A DNA stretch of 64,000 bases, taken from Holothuria scabra. Taxonomy: Eukaryota > Echinodermata > Holothuroidea > Aspidochirotida > Holothuriidae. The notes beneath the pieces are model-generated. The model worked only from the letters and a program-made list of their open reading frames with translations, ran no database searches and was not told the origin of the DNA. How positions within the stretch are numbered: position 1 is the stretch's first letter; every line of letters begins with the position of its first letter. The position numbers and the translations under genes were made by a program. The stretch covers positions 25,233,648 to 25,297,647 of the forward strand of contig CM074189.1 in NCBI GenBank assembly GCA_037179385.1, given 5' to 3'. Shown piece by piece: positions 13,171 through 25,453 of this stretch.

Positions 13171-16100
13171 CTGTATCATTGACATAGCATGGTGGGGGGG
13201 GGGGGATGGAACTTCCTGCCGACTGAAATGCTCCATGGCCCAAGACTGAACGATATCGATAAAAAACACCAATGTCTCGGGAAAAATTTGCTGACACAAT
13301 TTTCACTACTTTATTGTCATCTGTTTAATCTATATACACTTGTTTGTAGTTGATATGGTGCCGGTAGGTGATCGATATCAGTTTAGTGGCCTCTGCTATG
13401 GTGTTGGATGCTGATTTTCACCCAAGCACACCGCCAATATTTACAACATGAATCGTTTTGTATGTAGCAAGAGTAGACATGGTGTGCACTTGTGTAACTC
13501 CTTCCCCGCATATCAGTTCCAAATTTGCTCCAACCTTGGAAATCCCTGGCTACGTCAAGACACTGTTTGTTCAGCTTTCAGTAGGCAGTGGGTAGGGTAC
13601 AGGTACGTTCTTGCACAGCTTAGTTTAATGTTAGAGTCAGATGTAACAGTCCATGTATTGGCAACATGTCATAGAAAACCCCACCCCATGGCAAAACCCT
13701 GGCTGGCTACACACTTATCCCGTAGAGGTCAATAATATAACCTGTTTTAGGAGTATGAATGAACTATCTGGCCAGGTTATGAAAAATTATCCGTTTCCGG
13801 CTGGACTTCTTGAAAAATCAGGAATGGGACTTTTTTTATGAATCATTGCAAAGGGTCCCTAGGGTAAATTTAACACAATGCACAATGAAAAGAAAGTATT
13901 AAAACAAGTGCTGTCACAATGGGGTGTAAGGAGAGTACAAGGGGTTTTGTCAACATGTACAGCACATAGAGGACATTCCATGTGTATCTGCAAAAAGTTG
14001 TATTTTACGTGTAGCCTAACTGCTGTAGGTTGCTACCTGTTTACGTACCCTACCAATTTTTCATTGCCGGAGTTTTCGACTTAGAGTTAAAATCAAGTGT
14101 GTGGTCCCCTTACTTGCAAGTTATGTTTGTTGTAGGAAAGGTGTATCATTTTAATTTGATTGCACTGGGTGTGGCAACTTTAAAATTAAAGTTTCCACCA
14201 AATTGTGGAGGATATGACTATACACTGTAAATATGTTAAGTGTTAATCAAAACAAATTTCAAACAAAAACCAAACGTTTTAATACATTTTATAAGAGATT
14301 AATATGCTATGACCAATAGCAAGGAACCCTATTGTAATAAACACTATCATTATCAAGTTATCTCACAAGAGACATTTTTTACTCCTAATTAATTGTATGA
14401 TGGTCGCATCAATGAACAAGGACTCTCGATCTGGACATGATTTCCTGTGCAAATCAAACCAAGAAAATTTCTCTGCCAAATTTCATTTATTTTATCATCC
14501 AGATACTGTAAGTATTTTATTAAGCACAATATTTTTCTACCAAAAATTATATTACAAATTCAATTATATCTCTCTACTTTTAGTTTCGCCAAAACCAGAC
14601 TAGCTACTTCGATATATGTTAAACGTTAACTGTGAAGAATTTCATTTTTTGGATAAGGGTCAAGTAAGCACAGTAACCTGACCTAGGAGCTTGTTAAAAA
14701 AAACCTCAGATGGCACACCCTTACTAAATTAATGCCAGCAGCTTACACCGTATGGATAACAAGTTTATAGTGCAGTAGCCTTTGAACTGGTTTCAGTTTT
14801 CAGTAGTTTCTCAATGAACATCTGGAGTTTAAATAGTACAGCAACTGGTCTTTGTGTTTACTTTTAATGATTTCACTAAAAATAAAAAATAAATAAAAAG
14901 GTTATATATAATACAGAAATGGTTATAGTTTAAATATCCACAGGGGTACATCAAATCAACAGACTAGTTTCTTTCCCCGAGTGGGGCTTGGAAAAGGGAA
15001 TAGGAATACGCTTAGAATGTCTTTATCCTCCATTCATAAATACTCTTTTGAGAATGCTGTGTTGTGATTGGTCACTTACCCATATTCTAACCCAGTGAAG
15101 AGACATGGGGTGTATATATGGAGAGCAACTTTTTGATCAACATGACTGTAAAGTATGGGTGGGAGCAATTTCGCGCATGCAAATTTAAACTAGAAATATT
15201 CTACACTGAAGATGAAAAGTCCCTCAAAGCTATGTATGCTGCATCTGTAAATTTCAATCAGATGTCTTCAACATTTGCTTTCAATTTGCGATATCATGAA
15301 AGTTGACTGGAACAACGGCTGTTGTTAGTTTTCAAACTGCCAAATTTCTCGCAAGCGGTGTAGATCGCAAGCCATCAAAGGGATGGTGCAAAATATATTA
15401 AGATTTTCTATAAATTAATGATTCCCGTAATTAGCCACGCAGTAAAACGACGAGCTTCCGCTAGCAAAAGTCAAGATAAATGGAGCAAATAGTGTGATTT
15501 CCACTATCCTTAATTCAAGAATCAACACTTTGTTACAAAGAGGATTAAATACAACTAACTTGGGCAAAGATAAAAGCGAACCGACGTGGTTTGGCTTCAG
15601 TGTGAACAAAAACAATGTATTTTGTTTGGAAAATGGTTTCACTGCTTAGGCTGGTGAATTGCTACAGTGACAGAGTAGAATTTTCACCGGTACGCGGAAT
15701 TTGTCAGTGCGCGAAATCCGGTGTATTTACTATAGAGTACCGAAGTGATGTCGTCACTTCCACTTAGTTCCCACGGCGATGGTTCTATCCAAACTTCGAC
15801 CTCATTAGCCTAACCTACTTAACGCAAACAAAAATCGTGATTTTCAATTGTGTGTATAAAATCACATGGCACAAAATCAAGTTGAATATTTGTCACAATG
15901 GCATGCGCCCTTACTACTTGTGGAACAATAATGTTTTACTTATTTCTTTGAAACCCCCTAAACTGACGAAAAAATTTAAAGTCAGTAATACATAGACTCC
16001 CCGTACAAGGCAATAGGGACTTTCGGAGGCCTAGCCAGTACATCTTTACGTGCAAACATATTGTAGGATATGCATCGTTTAAAATGATGCACGAAATGTA

Positions 16101-17267
16101 CCTGTCATTGACTACAAAAAAGCAACTTGGACCAAGTAATAATTACCAATGTGTTTCTGGAAGTACGACACCCTTCTAATTGATATCATTTTTAAAATGA
16201 GTTTAGAAGAATAGTTCAAAGCCACTTGACAGGGGCACAGCAACTCATACATTAAGCTCCAATATTTTTCTGGAAGAAAATCGACCTTGCAGACTTGAAA
16301 AAAGGCGAAAATCCTCGCCAATTTTGTACTTCAAAACGAACGAGTCTCCCTCATTAATATTTATGAGGCTTTTTCTCTGACGTCATGGATTCACTTTGGC
16401 TTGTAAACTATGCTCACGGACTTTAGTATAGCAGTTCGTGAGTGTGCCGCATTAGCTTCGGAAACATGCCAAGGTACCACATGCGGCTAAGGAGAGGTAG
16501 TCACCTCATGTCATATTTTTACTTGAGTTCAGCTGGGTAAGAGTAGATGTTCTGCTGAAAAATCATTCGCTGTTATGAGAAAGTGGCTCTGTGTATGCAC
16601 CTCAATCACTACTAACAGTTACCGACATATACTTTACGGCTCTAGTGTGCCCAAAATAAAAAATGAAGTAAGGTGGCATCCTCTCCCTAGCTGCAAGTCG
16701 TATCTGCCAAGCTAACGTCAGTCTGCATTTCGTGCACTCGTACACGAAGATCTTCAGTGTGAGCACCGACTTCTTCTCGGCGCAGCATTGGGCAAGCTGT
16801 GCTCCCGGCGCGCCGGTTAATTCCCGTCATATTATAAACGTACAGTAATATTCAGTACTTGTATTGCGATTGAATGGTGTATGCATTACGTACACGTATA
16901 AACGTAAGTATGTACAATCGCGACAGATTGCTACTTACTATGTGTGTCCCATTTACTTGTACATGTGTTGCCAATGTACGATGACCATGATTGCGTCACG
17001 TACGTGCATACTGTACTTATGTGCTAGCGCCTTTAGATTGCTATGTAGGAATGTATGTGCACAGAAAATCCCGGCGTACGATCACGAAAACCTTGGCCTA
17101 CCTTCGGCATGGGCTTCACATGAAATGCACTCTGGAGCTTACGCAGTTCTGAGTTACGGCTGTTCAAGCATCCCTTCAAAGTTGCCTGAAGGGAGTTCTT
17201 CACAGTGCCACATTCACATAAGGAGCCGACAAGATAAAGGGCATGACTTTATTTTTCGCATGGGCGC
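13171..17267. other. long non-coding stretch
   Basis: Contains a run of ten G at 13195-13204 and several chance frames under 100 codons. No exon with a domain, RNA gene or bounded repeat was recognised. A GC-richer patch with GGCGCGCCGG lies near 16806-16815, but I cannot call a promoter from it. Confidence 0.4.
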
Positions 17268-17299
17268 CGTGTCCCGCAGGGACACGGGGACGCGTCCCC
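17268..17299. repeat. adjacent hairpin and perfect palindrome
   Basis: CGTGTCCC (17268-17275), GCA, GGGACACG (17279-17286) is a perfect 8-bp stem with a 3-base loop. It runs directly into GGGGACGCGTCCCC (17286-17299), a perfect 14-bp palindrome. Function unknown. It may be the subterminal part of a decayed DNA transposon. Confidence 0.55.
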
Positions 17300-19370
17300 A
17301 CCAAAAATTTCAGAGGTGGGGACATGGTATACCATATCCGCCGCTATCCTTGGGGTGTTCAACTCACCAACTAATGTGCTTTAAGTTGTAAGGTTTGGAT
17401 TTCTTTTTAAGCCTCTCTGAAATATAGTAATTTGGACGGACTTCAAGTAGTAGAAGTCCCTTTAAAGTTTTTAAGTTTGTAGTTACAACATTTGGAGCTG
17501 AGTTCCAAAAAATGGCGATATTTGTTTTACTTTTTCAACAAGAAAATGAATACATTTGTCATGCGTTTTCCATAATATGATGTAAAAGTCATATTCAAAT
17601 AATATGAAATACATTTTGTATCATTTTTACTTCAAATATTGGCCAGTTGGCCAAAAACACGATATGTAGGCTTACCATTGTTAAGTGCGTAAACGTAATG
17701 TACCAGTTCAGCGAAATTACGATTGCATTACTGGGGCTAAACTAGTTAGCCTATAATTACATCATACTCACGGTCTAATTGAAACAAATGCAGTATGTCA
17801 ACCAGATATGTAATTCGAAGATTATAAATATATGTCTGGGGTCTGTTATAAGGTTGGCCAGGTTTGTTTCAGAGCTGTGGGTTTCGTACGAACCTTACAG
17901 TGACTGTTTGTAAGCTAGTTAGTTGGTAGGTCTCTGAAAGGAACTTTGTTCCATCGCAGTCTACATTACAAGTATTCAATTTCTACTAACTATCTTAAAC
18001 AGGTGAAGGGACCATTGTGAAAATCCCAACATGCCAATTGAAAAAAACATGCCAACAAATGGCTACCTACTGTTTCTGCTTTAGTTTTCACCAAGAGCTT
18101 TTTATTTCACCTTACAAATAGGAAGACAAGCACCCTCCATTGTTTCTCTTAAAAAGGTTTTCTAATCTTGTTCAACAACATAAGTTTTTCATTTGTTTGA
18201 AAGTGCATACATTTTGTTTACATACTCATTTATTAACCCTTTGAACTAATATTACACTGCATTTTAACACTGCTGTTTGTTGTTTTCTAATAATAGGGAG
18301 CAGAACGAGCTAAATAATTTTAACCCAGATTGGGCGGGGGGGGGGGGGGGGCAACCATCCTTAAATCCAAAATTCAAAATTTTAACTGAACTTTTTGGTG
18401 AGTATCTTTCCTCAGTGAATTTTAAGGTTTCTCATCAAAAAACATAGTTTTGATGAGTTATACTTCTCTTAGTTTGCATAGGTTGCCATTGAACTCCTCT
18501 CCAGAAAGCTGTACTGTGAGTCTGTGGCTAGACAGGGAATCATGCATTGTCATACTTGTCTGCAATTGTTACAGTACAGTACATTCATAAACAGGGTGGT
18601 CAGTGGGATGTGGGGATTATTTTCGCTTGACTTTATCAACCCTGGAGAGCTTCCAGCTAATTTTTCTTATGCAAATGTCATTGTCGAACCACTTAGTAAG
18701 AGATCATTATACACACTTTAACATTTTAACTACTGCAAGAAGGGAATACAAGGCCCCACCACTAATATTTGTCTAATGCAATTGACTGGCAAGCAAGCTG
18801 GCAACCCATGCCCGGATTTTGCGTTCATGGCATTAAAACAAGCATTAATTTAAAAATGAACCAAACTTAAAACATGAATGGCAATTTGAAGCCATCCCGT
18901 AAATACACGTATTTCCTCAAGTCATGTTTTGTGTTATTTTTTATGGTATTGGTTTATAACTTTTTTTTATCTTACATTGCTATATTTACTATAATATTGT
19001 GCCTTCATCATTCTGCTGATCTAACTTCCCCACATTATTTTATTTTTTTTTATTTTATAAAAAAGTGGGGGTTGTTGGAGACCAGCTCCACCAAGCCCGC
19101 CTTATTCTGTCAATTCATGTTACTTCTGCTGCTATCATTGTTAGACCATGGAAATGTAGGTGGTTCTGCCTGTAACGGTGACTGAGCACTGTCTTTTTGT
19201 AACAATGATGGATAAGCATTTCAAAAGGAAGTGCATAACATGCAGCTAGAACAAGAAGAATTTACCTTTACCTGTCACTTGAATTGCTCACAACACAAGA
19301 ACGAAGTGATTCAAATTCGACTGGAGAAATATAAATATTGTGAAGTAAGTTGAACCCCCTCGACTCCACA
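17300..19370. other. non-coding stretch with G-run
   Basis: A pure run of G at about 18335-18351 is the only obvious landmark. The frames present are short and lack domains or plausible splice context. Confidence 0.4.
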
Positions 19371-20274
19371 ATGTAATTAACGTTAGTGCGGGGATCTTGG
19401 GTAGCCGGGACACAGGAAAAAACAGACGGAGTGTTCTAATTGATTTAAAATGATTTATTCGTTGATTGAGTTCCAAAATAGATCACGCTGGATTATTTGG
19501 TGAGCAAAAAAGAATTATTAAAATATAACTATATACATGGCGAATGCATGCTTTAGCAATTTCACAACGTTACAGAGGTACTTCGCAGTTGCATACTAAC
19601 GTTTAATCATACACTATATACATGCCTGGCCGAGGCCGCCGGCGTAGGCTATACGAGTCCATCAGCAAAGAGCAGGTTAATAGGGAACTATCTAAAGCCA
19701 TGTCAAAACTAACTGACTTTTAAAAGACTTTTAAACTCTTTCATCCAGTCGCAACTTAAAACGTGCTTATGTTCACGAAGCTGCCGAAATTACAGAAATC
19801 CTCAGTTGTTACAGTGATCTCAGTTAGCACATGCTGCCGATTTATCAGCATGTCTCAGTTGTTACTCTTCCACAAAACCATTAAATTCACAGTAATTACT
19901 GGGATATTCGTGTGAATCGGGTGTCTGCGTAGAGCTCTCTTGCACGAGTTCCCCAACACAAGTGAGAGCGGCATGTTCGGAGCTTGCAAACCTCGTTGGA
20001 GATCGGAACACATGCAATCCCCTGATTGGCTAAAAGTTGTGACGCATCAAATTAAATAAAGATTAATGAATGTTCTGATCTAAATGACCAACGAGGAGGC
20101 TGTAGAAATTGTCCACACCTTGAAAATACGGGATACAGCGTACTCGTGGAACTAAGACGAAGTAGACCGTCACCTTTACCCATAACAATCTCGGACAAAG
20201 GAAGGGAGAGTTCCTCGTGAACAACAAGATGGCGGCTGTGTTAAATCTTGTTGAAGGTGCACCATACTACAAAA
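19371..20274 (+). mobile_element. LTR-like block related to the solo LTR at 25454
   Basis: The 3' part (about 19930-20274) matches the LTR at 25454-26036 in order. Shared segments include GCAATCCCCTGATTGGCTAA, TTGTGACGCATCAAATT, AAATGACCAACGAGGAGG and ACAACAAGATGGCG. Part of the 5' side (about 19432-19475, TTGATTTAAAATGATT) matches as well. It may start at TGTAATTAACG (19371) and end at AAAACA (20274), in keeping with TG..CA ends, but no convincing target duplication was found. It is longer than the solo LTR, so one of them has indels. AAGATGGCGGC at 20226 is a perfect YY1-type motif. Confidence 0.5.
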
Positions 20275-21513
20275 CAATATCACAAATATTTCCGAATAAT
20301 AACAAGAAAAAAAGTTGCTTTCAAAAGTGAGATTTGACTTGATATGACACAAAAAGAAAAAAAAGTGCTCTGTTAATAACTTGGTAAAACACACAAAACT
20401 AAGCTATACAATCTCTCTACTTTCAATATTTGATATTTAATTGTTTCCTTTACTGTAGTGATCAATGCAAAATTCCATTAGAGATACTTTTGTCACCTGA
20501 TGGGGACTGGTATAAGTGGTTCACAGATGTTGGTGCAGAATGCACATGAGCGTCCAGAGAAAATAAAATTAGGGAGGAGAGGTAACATCATCAATATCGG
20601 GCATTGTTGGCGATAGGCCATTTCCTCGGGTTACGACACTTTTGGACAATTTAGGGGAAATTTCCTAATTCCCAGAAAAGGCTAGTAGTAAGAGCTGGCA
20701 CCAGAGTTAGCCTGACAGGGAACCCAGGCTAGGTTTCCTGGTGAGGCGCAATTACATCCAGCCCTGACAAACTTAGACACTGAATCTCAAACAAGAAGAG
20801 TAAGGTTCACACTCAAGGTGTATTGGAATATTTTTTTGTTAGAATTTTGAAAAACTGAAAATTTCAGGGTTCGATTGAGTCAGGCCTGAAAAGGATTTTC
20901 TGGAGGAAAATCTCAGGAAACTGTGTTTTCCATGGAAGAACTTGCCCTTACTCCGAGAAAAATCAAGCATACTGACTGATCTACTAGATGAGAATTGTTG
21001 TGATTACATACCTCTTATGAGTTATGTAGCTAGGTGGATTAAGACCACTTGGCAAAAGTTGCCCCAGATGGGACCAAGTATTTGCTGGGGTTGGGGGAGG
21101 AAGAGAAACGTTTAGCCAATTTATCTACGTATGGGACTGTTATAGCTATGAAAGATTTGCCAAAAAACGCCTTTCAGATCGATCAAAAACTTACCCTTCA
21201 GGTCAAGTAAGTTGCATAAAATCATTTTGTATTTGGGAATATCATGGTCAAGAGATTTTCTGGTGATACCATAATAAAATAGTGATGTTGTCTTTTACAT
21301 ACATTATTGTTCCAAATTTATCATTTCCAAGTGTAAATTTGCTTCCCTTCCCCTTTCCCGAGGATGCCTAAGAGCATTACTGCACAGAGCAGGGTAGTCG
21401 TCCTGTACGCTCCAACCTAGCTTGCCCAACGATAGTTACTTGGGTGCAGGTGGCGATTAAATCTGTGCATTGCAGTACATTCTAAAGCCACTTTGTGCTA
21501 TTTTCCATTGCAG
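20275..21513. other. non-coding stretch, nothing recognised
   Basis: No motif-bearing frame, RNA gene or bounded repeat. It may contain the promoter of copy A if the leader exon at 21514 is real, but no core promoter element is convincing. Confidence 0.35.
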
Positions 21514-21549
21514 AAATGGAACCTGCCGAACAGGTGTTCATCGATAAAA
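21514..21549 (+). CDS. candidate first coding (leader) exon of kinase copy A
   Basis: A pyrimidine-rich acceptor (TATTTTCCATTGCAG) precedes AA-ATG, giving MEPAEQVFIDK plus one base. A good donor, GTAAAT, follows at 21550. The single leftover A joins in frame with the candidate exon at 22523 (AAA, Lys). That exon exits in phase 0, matching the phase-0 entry of kinase exon 1 at 26157. Frame compatibility over three exons supports the model, but the exon is tiny, no family is recognised and no paralogous copy was found upstream of B or C. Prediction only. Confidence 0.35.
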
Positions 21550-22522
21550 GTAAATTGAAGGTTACCTAATTGTAGGCAATAAGGGTTAATATCAAGGTCC
21601 ATTATGTTTTAAAGGATGGAAATTTGGTTCAAGAAGACGTTTGTCTGTAAAACTGATGACCCTATTGGGGATTGAATAAAAATGGAATCGTCTCTTCTAA
21701 GCCTTACCACGGACAGTGCATTGGCAGTACAGCCAAGTTTTCAGTCGCGGGCGCTATGGAACGCAAGAATATACGTACGTATAGTACAAACGTCAGTTCA
21801 CTTTTTACCCGGATCTAAGCATGACATTTTCTACCTCACTCATATAGAAGCAGAATATTTTTGAAAGAAAAATATTTCTTATTTCGTGACATCTATGGAT
21901 TAAGCAGTGAACGGAATAGATTAAAGATGAATTGAACTACATCGCCTCGTCTCAAATTGGTCCGACGAAGGAGCGGATAAGGTAAAAACGGAAAAAGAGT
22001 GGAGTGCCAACAACACGCAATTAACTGTTCAACATGTTTTAAAGTAAAAATGGTCGTTTCAGAATTGATGTTTTTCATCCGCGGAATAACGTATATCCAC
22101 CAAATTTTCAGAGTAGTGGCATGGCAGGATGTCATTTGTATTGAAATGATTCTGTTGCGTATCTTCGAAGTTACAAACATAGATCGGAAAATCCAAAGCG
22201 GATCTTATTAGTCGCGGAACCCCTCTACCTACTGTAGGCCTAACGTTTCTTGCTAAACTGCTAAACTTCTAAACTAAACTTCTTGCTGAACTGAATTGTT
22301 TCTAATAGTCAGCTCAAATCATAGTTCTGTTTGTAATCACAGAGGATGTAACCCAAAATTGTGAAACATGATTTCCATTGTTATTACACAGTATAATTTT
22401 TGGTGATCCTATTAGCTTTTAAAGACTACAGCTATTGCAATCAAGTATTTGGTTTAACTCATCTCCAATCACTAGCTAATGTTTCTTATGTTTTGTTTGT
22501 ACCTTTTTATTTTCATGACCAG
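21550..22522. other. putative intron of leader region
   Basis: Non-coding AT-rich sequence between two candidate leader exons. No other feature seen. Confidence 0.3.
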
Positions 22523-22590
22523 AATTCGTCAATGAAGACATTACTGATCTGACAGCATCATTCAAGAGCATGGAAACCAAACCTACAAAA
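22523..22590 (+). CDS. candidate second leader exon of kinase copy A
   Basis: A 68-base open segment sits between a strong acceptor (CCTTTTTATTTTCATGACCAG) and a strong donor (GTGAGT at 22591). With one base supplied by the exon at 21514 it reads KFVNEDITDLTASF then KSMETKPTK and ends in phase 0, so it can splice directly to kinase exon 1 (SNRWAD then MISRVN). It is acidic and helical-looking with no recognised domain. Support rests on both splice sites and on phase. No transcript evidence is available. Confidence 0.45.
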
Positions 22591-23045
22591 GTGAGTTTCA
22601 CTTTAGATAAGAAATACCATGTATGGGCACCACTGTATTTTAAGTAAATTTACATTTACATTACTAGGCCACTGCATACAGAGATGCATTTGAGCAGGGA
22701 TGTGTTAGTGTATGTGTATTGATAAAATCAGTTCCGTACTAAGTGGATCAAACTCTTGGTTGTCAGTATGACTCATCATGCGTCTTTAAATCACTAAAGG
22801 AAGAGAATTAGAGTTACCCAGTAATGGAGATATAACATAAAAGGAGAGCAAAATGAATTTATGAAAAACCAGTAAAGCCGTCGTCCCATGTTTAAATCTA
22901 GGACAAAATTTCCAACAGGCTGCATATCTTCCAATTTATGAACATATGCTTGGCAAAATTGTATTTATTTTATGTAATTAGTAAAATTAGGTTATAGTGT
23001 ACCAAAGAAAGGAGTCGGGATTGTTTCTCTCTAGCAGTGTTGAAG
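22591..23045. other. putative intron sequence
   Basis: No features seen apart from AT-rich non-coding DNA. Confidence 0.35.
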
Positions 23046-23176
23046 ACGAGACCGGAACATCCGAGACCGACACCAAGACCGAGACCAGAGGGTGTCGAGA
23101 CCGAGACCGAAACCGAGACCAGGGGTAAACTTCGAGACCGAGACCGAGACCGGCAAGTTCCGAGACCGAGACCGAC
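23046..23176. repeat. GAGACC-type minisatellite
   Basis: About 130 bases made mostly of GAGACC hexamers in imperfect blocks (GAGACCGAGACC), interrupted by spacers such as GGTAAACTTC and GGCAAGTTCC. On the minus strand it reads as a Gly/Leu/Ser/Arg-rich chance frame. Simple repeat in the putative intron upstream of kinase copy A. Confidence 0.8.
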
Positions 23177-24237
23177 TGTACATGTTGCATAGGAAAATAA
23201 ACTGTCCAAAATTTTGAATACCATTTTACCTTCTGTAACCTTAGTTACTTTATGCTCTAAAATGACATGTAGCATCAAAATTGCATCATCATTGATTTTG
23301 TTCATGTTTTATCATATGCATGACAATATGTGACGGGAGGTTGGGGATGTTGGCCAAAATTGGCCGAGACATTGCTTGCTGAATCGGGTAGACTTCAGTG
23401 CCTCAGTGGGGCAGAAATTATGCCCTAGTTGGGTACCTAGAAAAGTGCAAAAGGTCACCGCTCTTGGGAAAGAGAGTCCCTTACGGTTATGGTCATATGC
23501 CAAAACAGGGAGCTTCCAGTTGCCTGACCAAACATAGAAGAAATGACTTTTAAACACTAATCCAAGTTTTTTTCTGGTCATCATTGCCGTACAGAACTCT
23601 TTCTCACAGGGGGAGGTGACTTTTTCCCAACGCCAGGTGCCCAACCAGAGCATAATATCGGCGCCACTGAGGGACCAAAGTCAGCTCAATTCGGGAAGGT
23701 AATGGCCATTTGTGGGGTGGCAGTCCCCTACCTGGCCCCCGTCCAGTTCGCCCCAGGTGGCCCTGCTCATCAAATCAGAGCCAGTGGGTGTTGCAGGTCT
23801 TTACTCACAGAATAAAGATAAAGGGCCTGTACTCCAACCCTAACCCACAATTATTGCATTAGTCTACAAAAATTACCTATTGGCTCAGTTCTTTGATTGC
23901 CAGCTAGTTCAAACAATGCAGAGTATTAAAGCGGCTCACTGAGTTGGTTCATGAAATTCAACAAAGTTTTCCAAACCTGTTCAAACCTGTTAAGTTTTCT
24001 TTACATACAATGAAAAATGGTCAAACTTAGACAATCCCAATACCCTACATACAAATAACTGCGTTATGAGTGAGTAATTAACGGTTCAAGTCCGTTTTCA
24101 AAAATTCGTGACGAGACATTTTTTTCAAGTTAGTTACAAAACCGTTACAAGTCAGGACACTAGAAAATTCAAAATTAAACGTTTTCTGTGACTTTGGACT
24201 TGCAACTTGACTTGTTATGCTAACTTTAAGCACGGTG
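23177..24237. other. putative intron sequence
   Basis: Non-coding. The 113-codon minus-strand frame over 23312-23653 has no recognisable domain or splice context. It may be decayed repeat. Confidence 0.35.
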
Positions 24238-24272
24238 GTAGTGACCCTTTGAGACTCTCAAAGGGTCACTAC
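24238..24272. repeat. near-perfect 35-base inverted repeat
   Basis: The arms GGTAGTGACCCTTTGAGA (from 24237) and TCTCAAAGGGTCACTAC pair over 17 bases without a mismatch and are separated by a single C at 24255. The structure is far longer than chance would give in a window this size. No flanking duplication was recognised, so whether it is an insertion is unclear. Confidence 0.8.
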
Positions 24273-24470
24273 TTTCCTTTCCCCTTTGAAAATTCTTGGC
24301 CTTTTCAAGGAGCTTAAATGCAAAATGGTGCTTGATTTTTAATTTTAGAGGAATAGTCCTGAAAGTTGAATTGTGGTGGTAAGTGTGGTTAAACTGAACA
24401 TTTTGTGTCTTTACATGCAATCAGATGCCATGTACGCTACCGGTGCCCATTCGAAGTAAAATGTGTTTAA
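24273..24470. other. short non-coding stretch
   Basis: Nothing recognised between the palindrome and the MITE. Confidence 0.35.
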
Positions 24471-25029
24471 AAGGGGAAGTTAAAGCAAAAAATTAATTTT
24501 AATATGTGAAAGAGGAACCAAATCTACACAGTGTGGCAAAAGTTCAATTCAAATCCAACATGTATTTCTTGAGATTATCAGTGAATGAAGTTAGTAGATT
24601 TGTGTTCCAAAGTGAGTTTGAAGGCAGCAGAGCTTATATCACTTCCTCACATTGAAAAGGAATGCTTTGTTTCCTTTGTTTTATCTGACTGTTGTGTTGA
24701 CCTTGGCATTAAGAAGAATAGGACCCCCCTGTGGGGATGCAAAGTTTGTAAAGTTCCCATGCCATTAATGCAATCACATTTTAATAATATGAAATTGTTG
24801 AGGAGAAATTGATTCAAAATTTTAAAGAAAAACAAAAGACTGCACAATATTGTGGGGATATGATGTCATGCGTGCTTGCTTCAAGTTTACTTTTTTTTGA
24901 AAATGTGAAAACTTTCTGTGCTCTTTTCTTGAAAACTACACATCCGACGTCAGTGCAAATTTCACCAAAATGCTTAAAATAAGCACCCCTGGATTATATG
25001 AAATCCTGTTGTGACCTTAAACCCTTCTT
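24471..25029 (-). mobile_element. TTAA-flanked MITE (piggyBac-like), copy 1
   Basis: Flanked by TTAA at 24467-24470 and 25030-25033. The ends are AAGGGGAAGTTAAAGC and GACCTTAAACCCTTCTTT (read inwards from the right: AAAGAAGGGTTTAAGGTC), a short imperfect terminal inverted repeat. The whole 559-bp body recurs in the opposite orientation at 34132-34687. The TTAA target and the size match non-autonomous piggyBac-type elements. A 75-codon frame inside is not a gene, as it belongs to the repeat. Confidence 0.7.
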
Positions 25030-25033
25030 TTAA

Positions 25034-25453
25034 ATTTGCATACTTGGAGGAGTCAAAATAAAAGAGTATTAGTTATGGGCTTAAGGATATGGGTCGTTTT
25101 TAACCTTGTTAACATAATATAAACTACTACAAGCGGCGAACAAGTTGGCCTACGTAGGGAAATTTGAGAGCGATTTGTTGGCTTTTTGTGGCCAACCTTT
25201 ATTGCATATAAGTTCCACTAATTTTCTGGCACGGACCTATTGTGTGCATATGAACAAGACCGTCCCTTTTTTGGAGCATAATTCTTTCAATGACAATTCT
25301 ATGTGTTAAGGTTTAGAAGTAATGTCTCAGTTCCTTTATTTGGTGTGAATTAATGTAAATATATTCCATGACAAACCGTTTTATCTTGATATACAAGTAC
25401 AGTATAGAACATCAAATGCTGATGATCTCATTCAAGATATTTTTTAAAATTAG
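25034..25453. other. 5' flank of kinase copy A, shared with copies B and C
   Basis: From about 25290 this is homologous to the sequence before exon 1 of copy B (from about 43425) and copy C (from about 57835). Shared segments include TTTGGTGTGAATTAATG, ATCTTGATATAC, and CAAATGCTGATGATCTCATT. It marks the 5' edge of the duplicated unit. An ATATAT stretch is present in all three but I do not call it a TATA box. Confidence 0.5.

Noticed and set aside
13448..13735. 95-codon frame starting MNRFVCSKSRHG
   Set aside because: No domain, no splice-site support and no paralog. Treated as chance.
16864..17391. 175-codon plus-strand open frame, the longest in the window
   Set aside because: No recognisable domain and a Cys/Tyr-rich odd composition. 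Its 3' part overlaps the hairpin/palindrome at 17268-17299, and there is no splice or promoter context. Likely a chance frame.
24585..24812. 75-codon frame with Cys residues
   Set aside because: Falls within the TTAA MITE. The inverted copy at 34132 does not keep it open.
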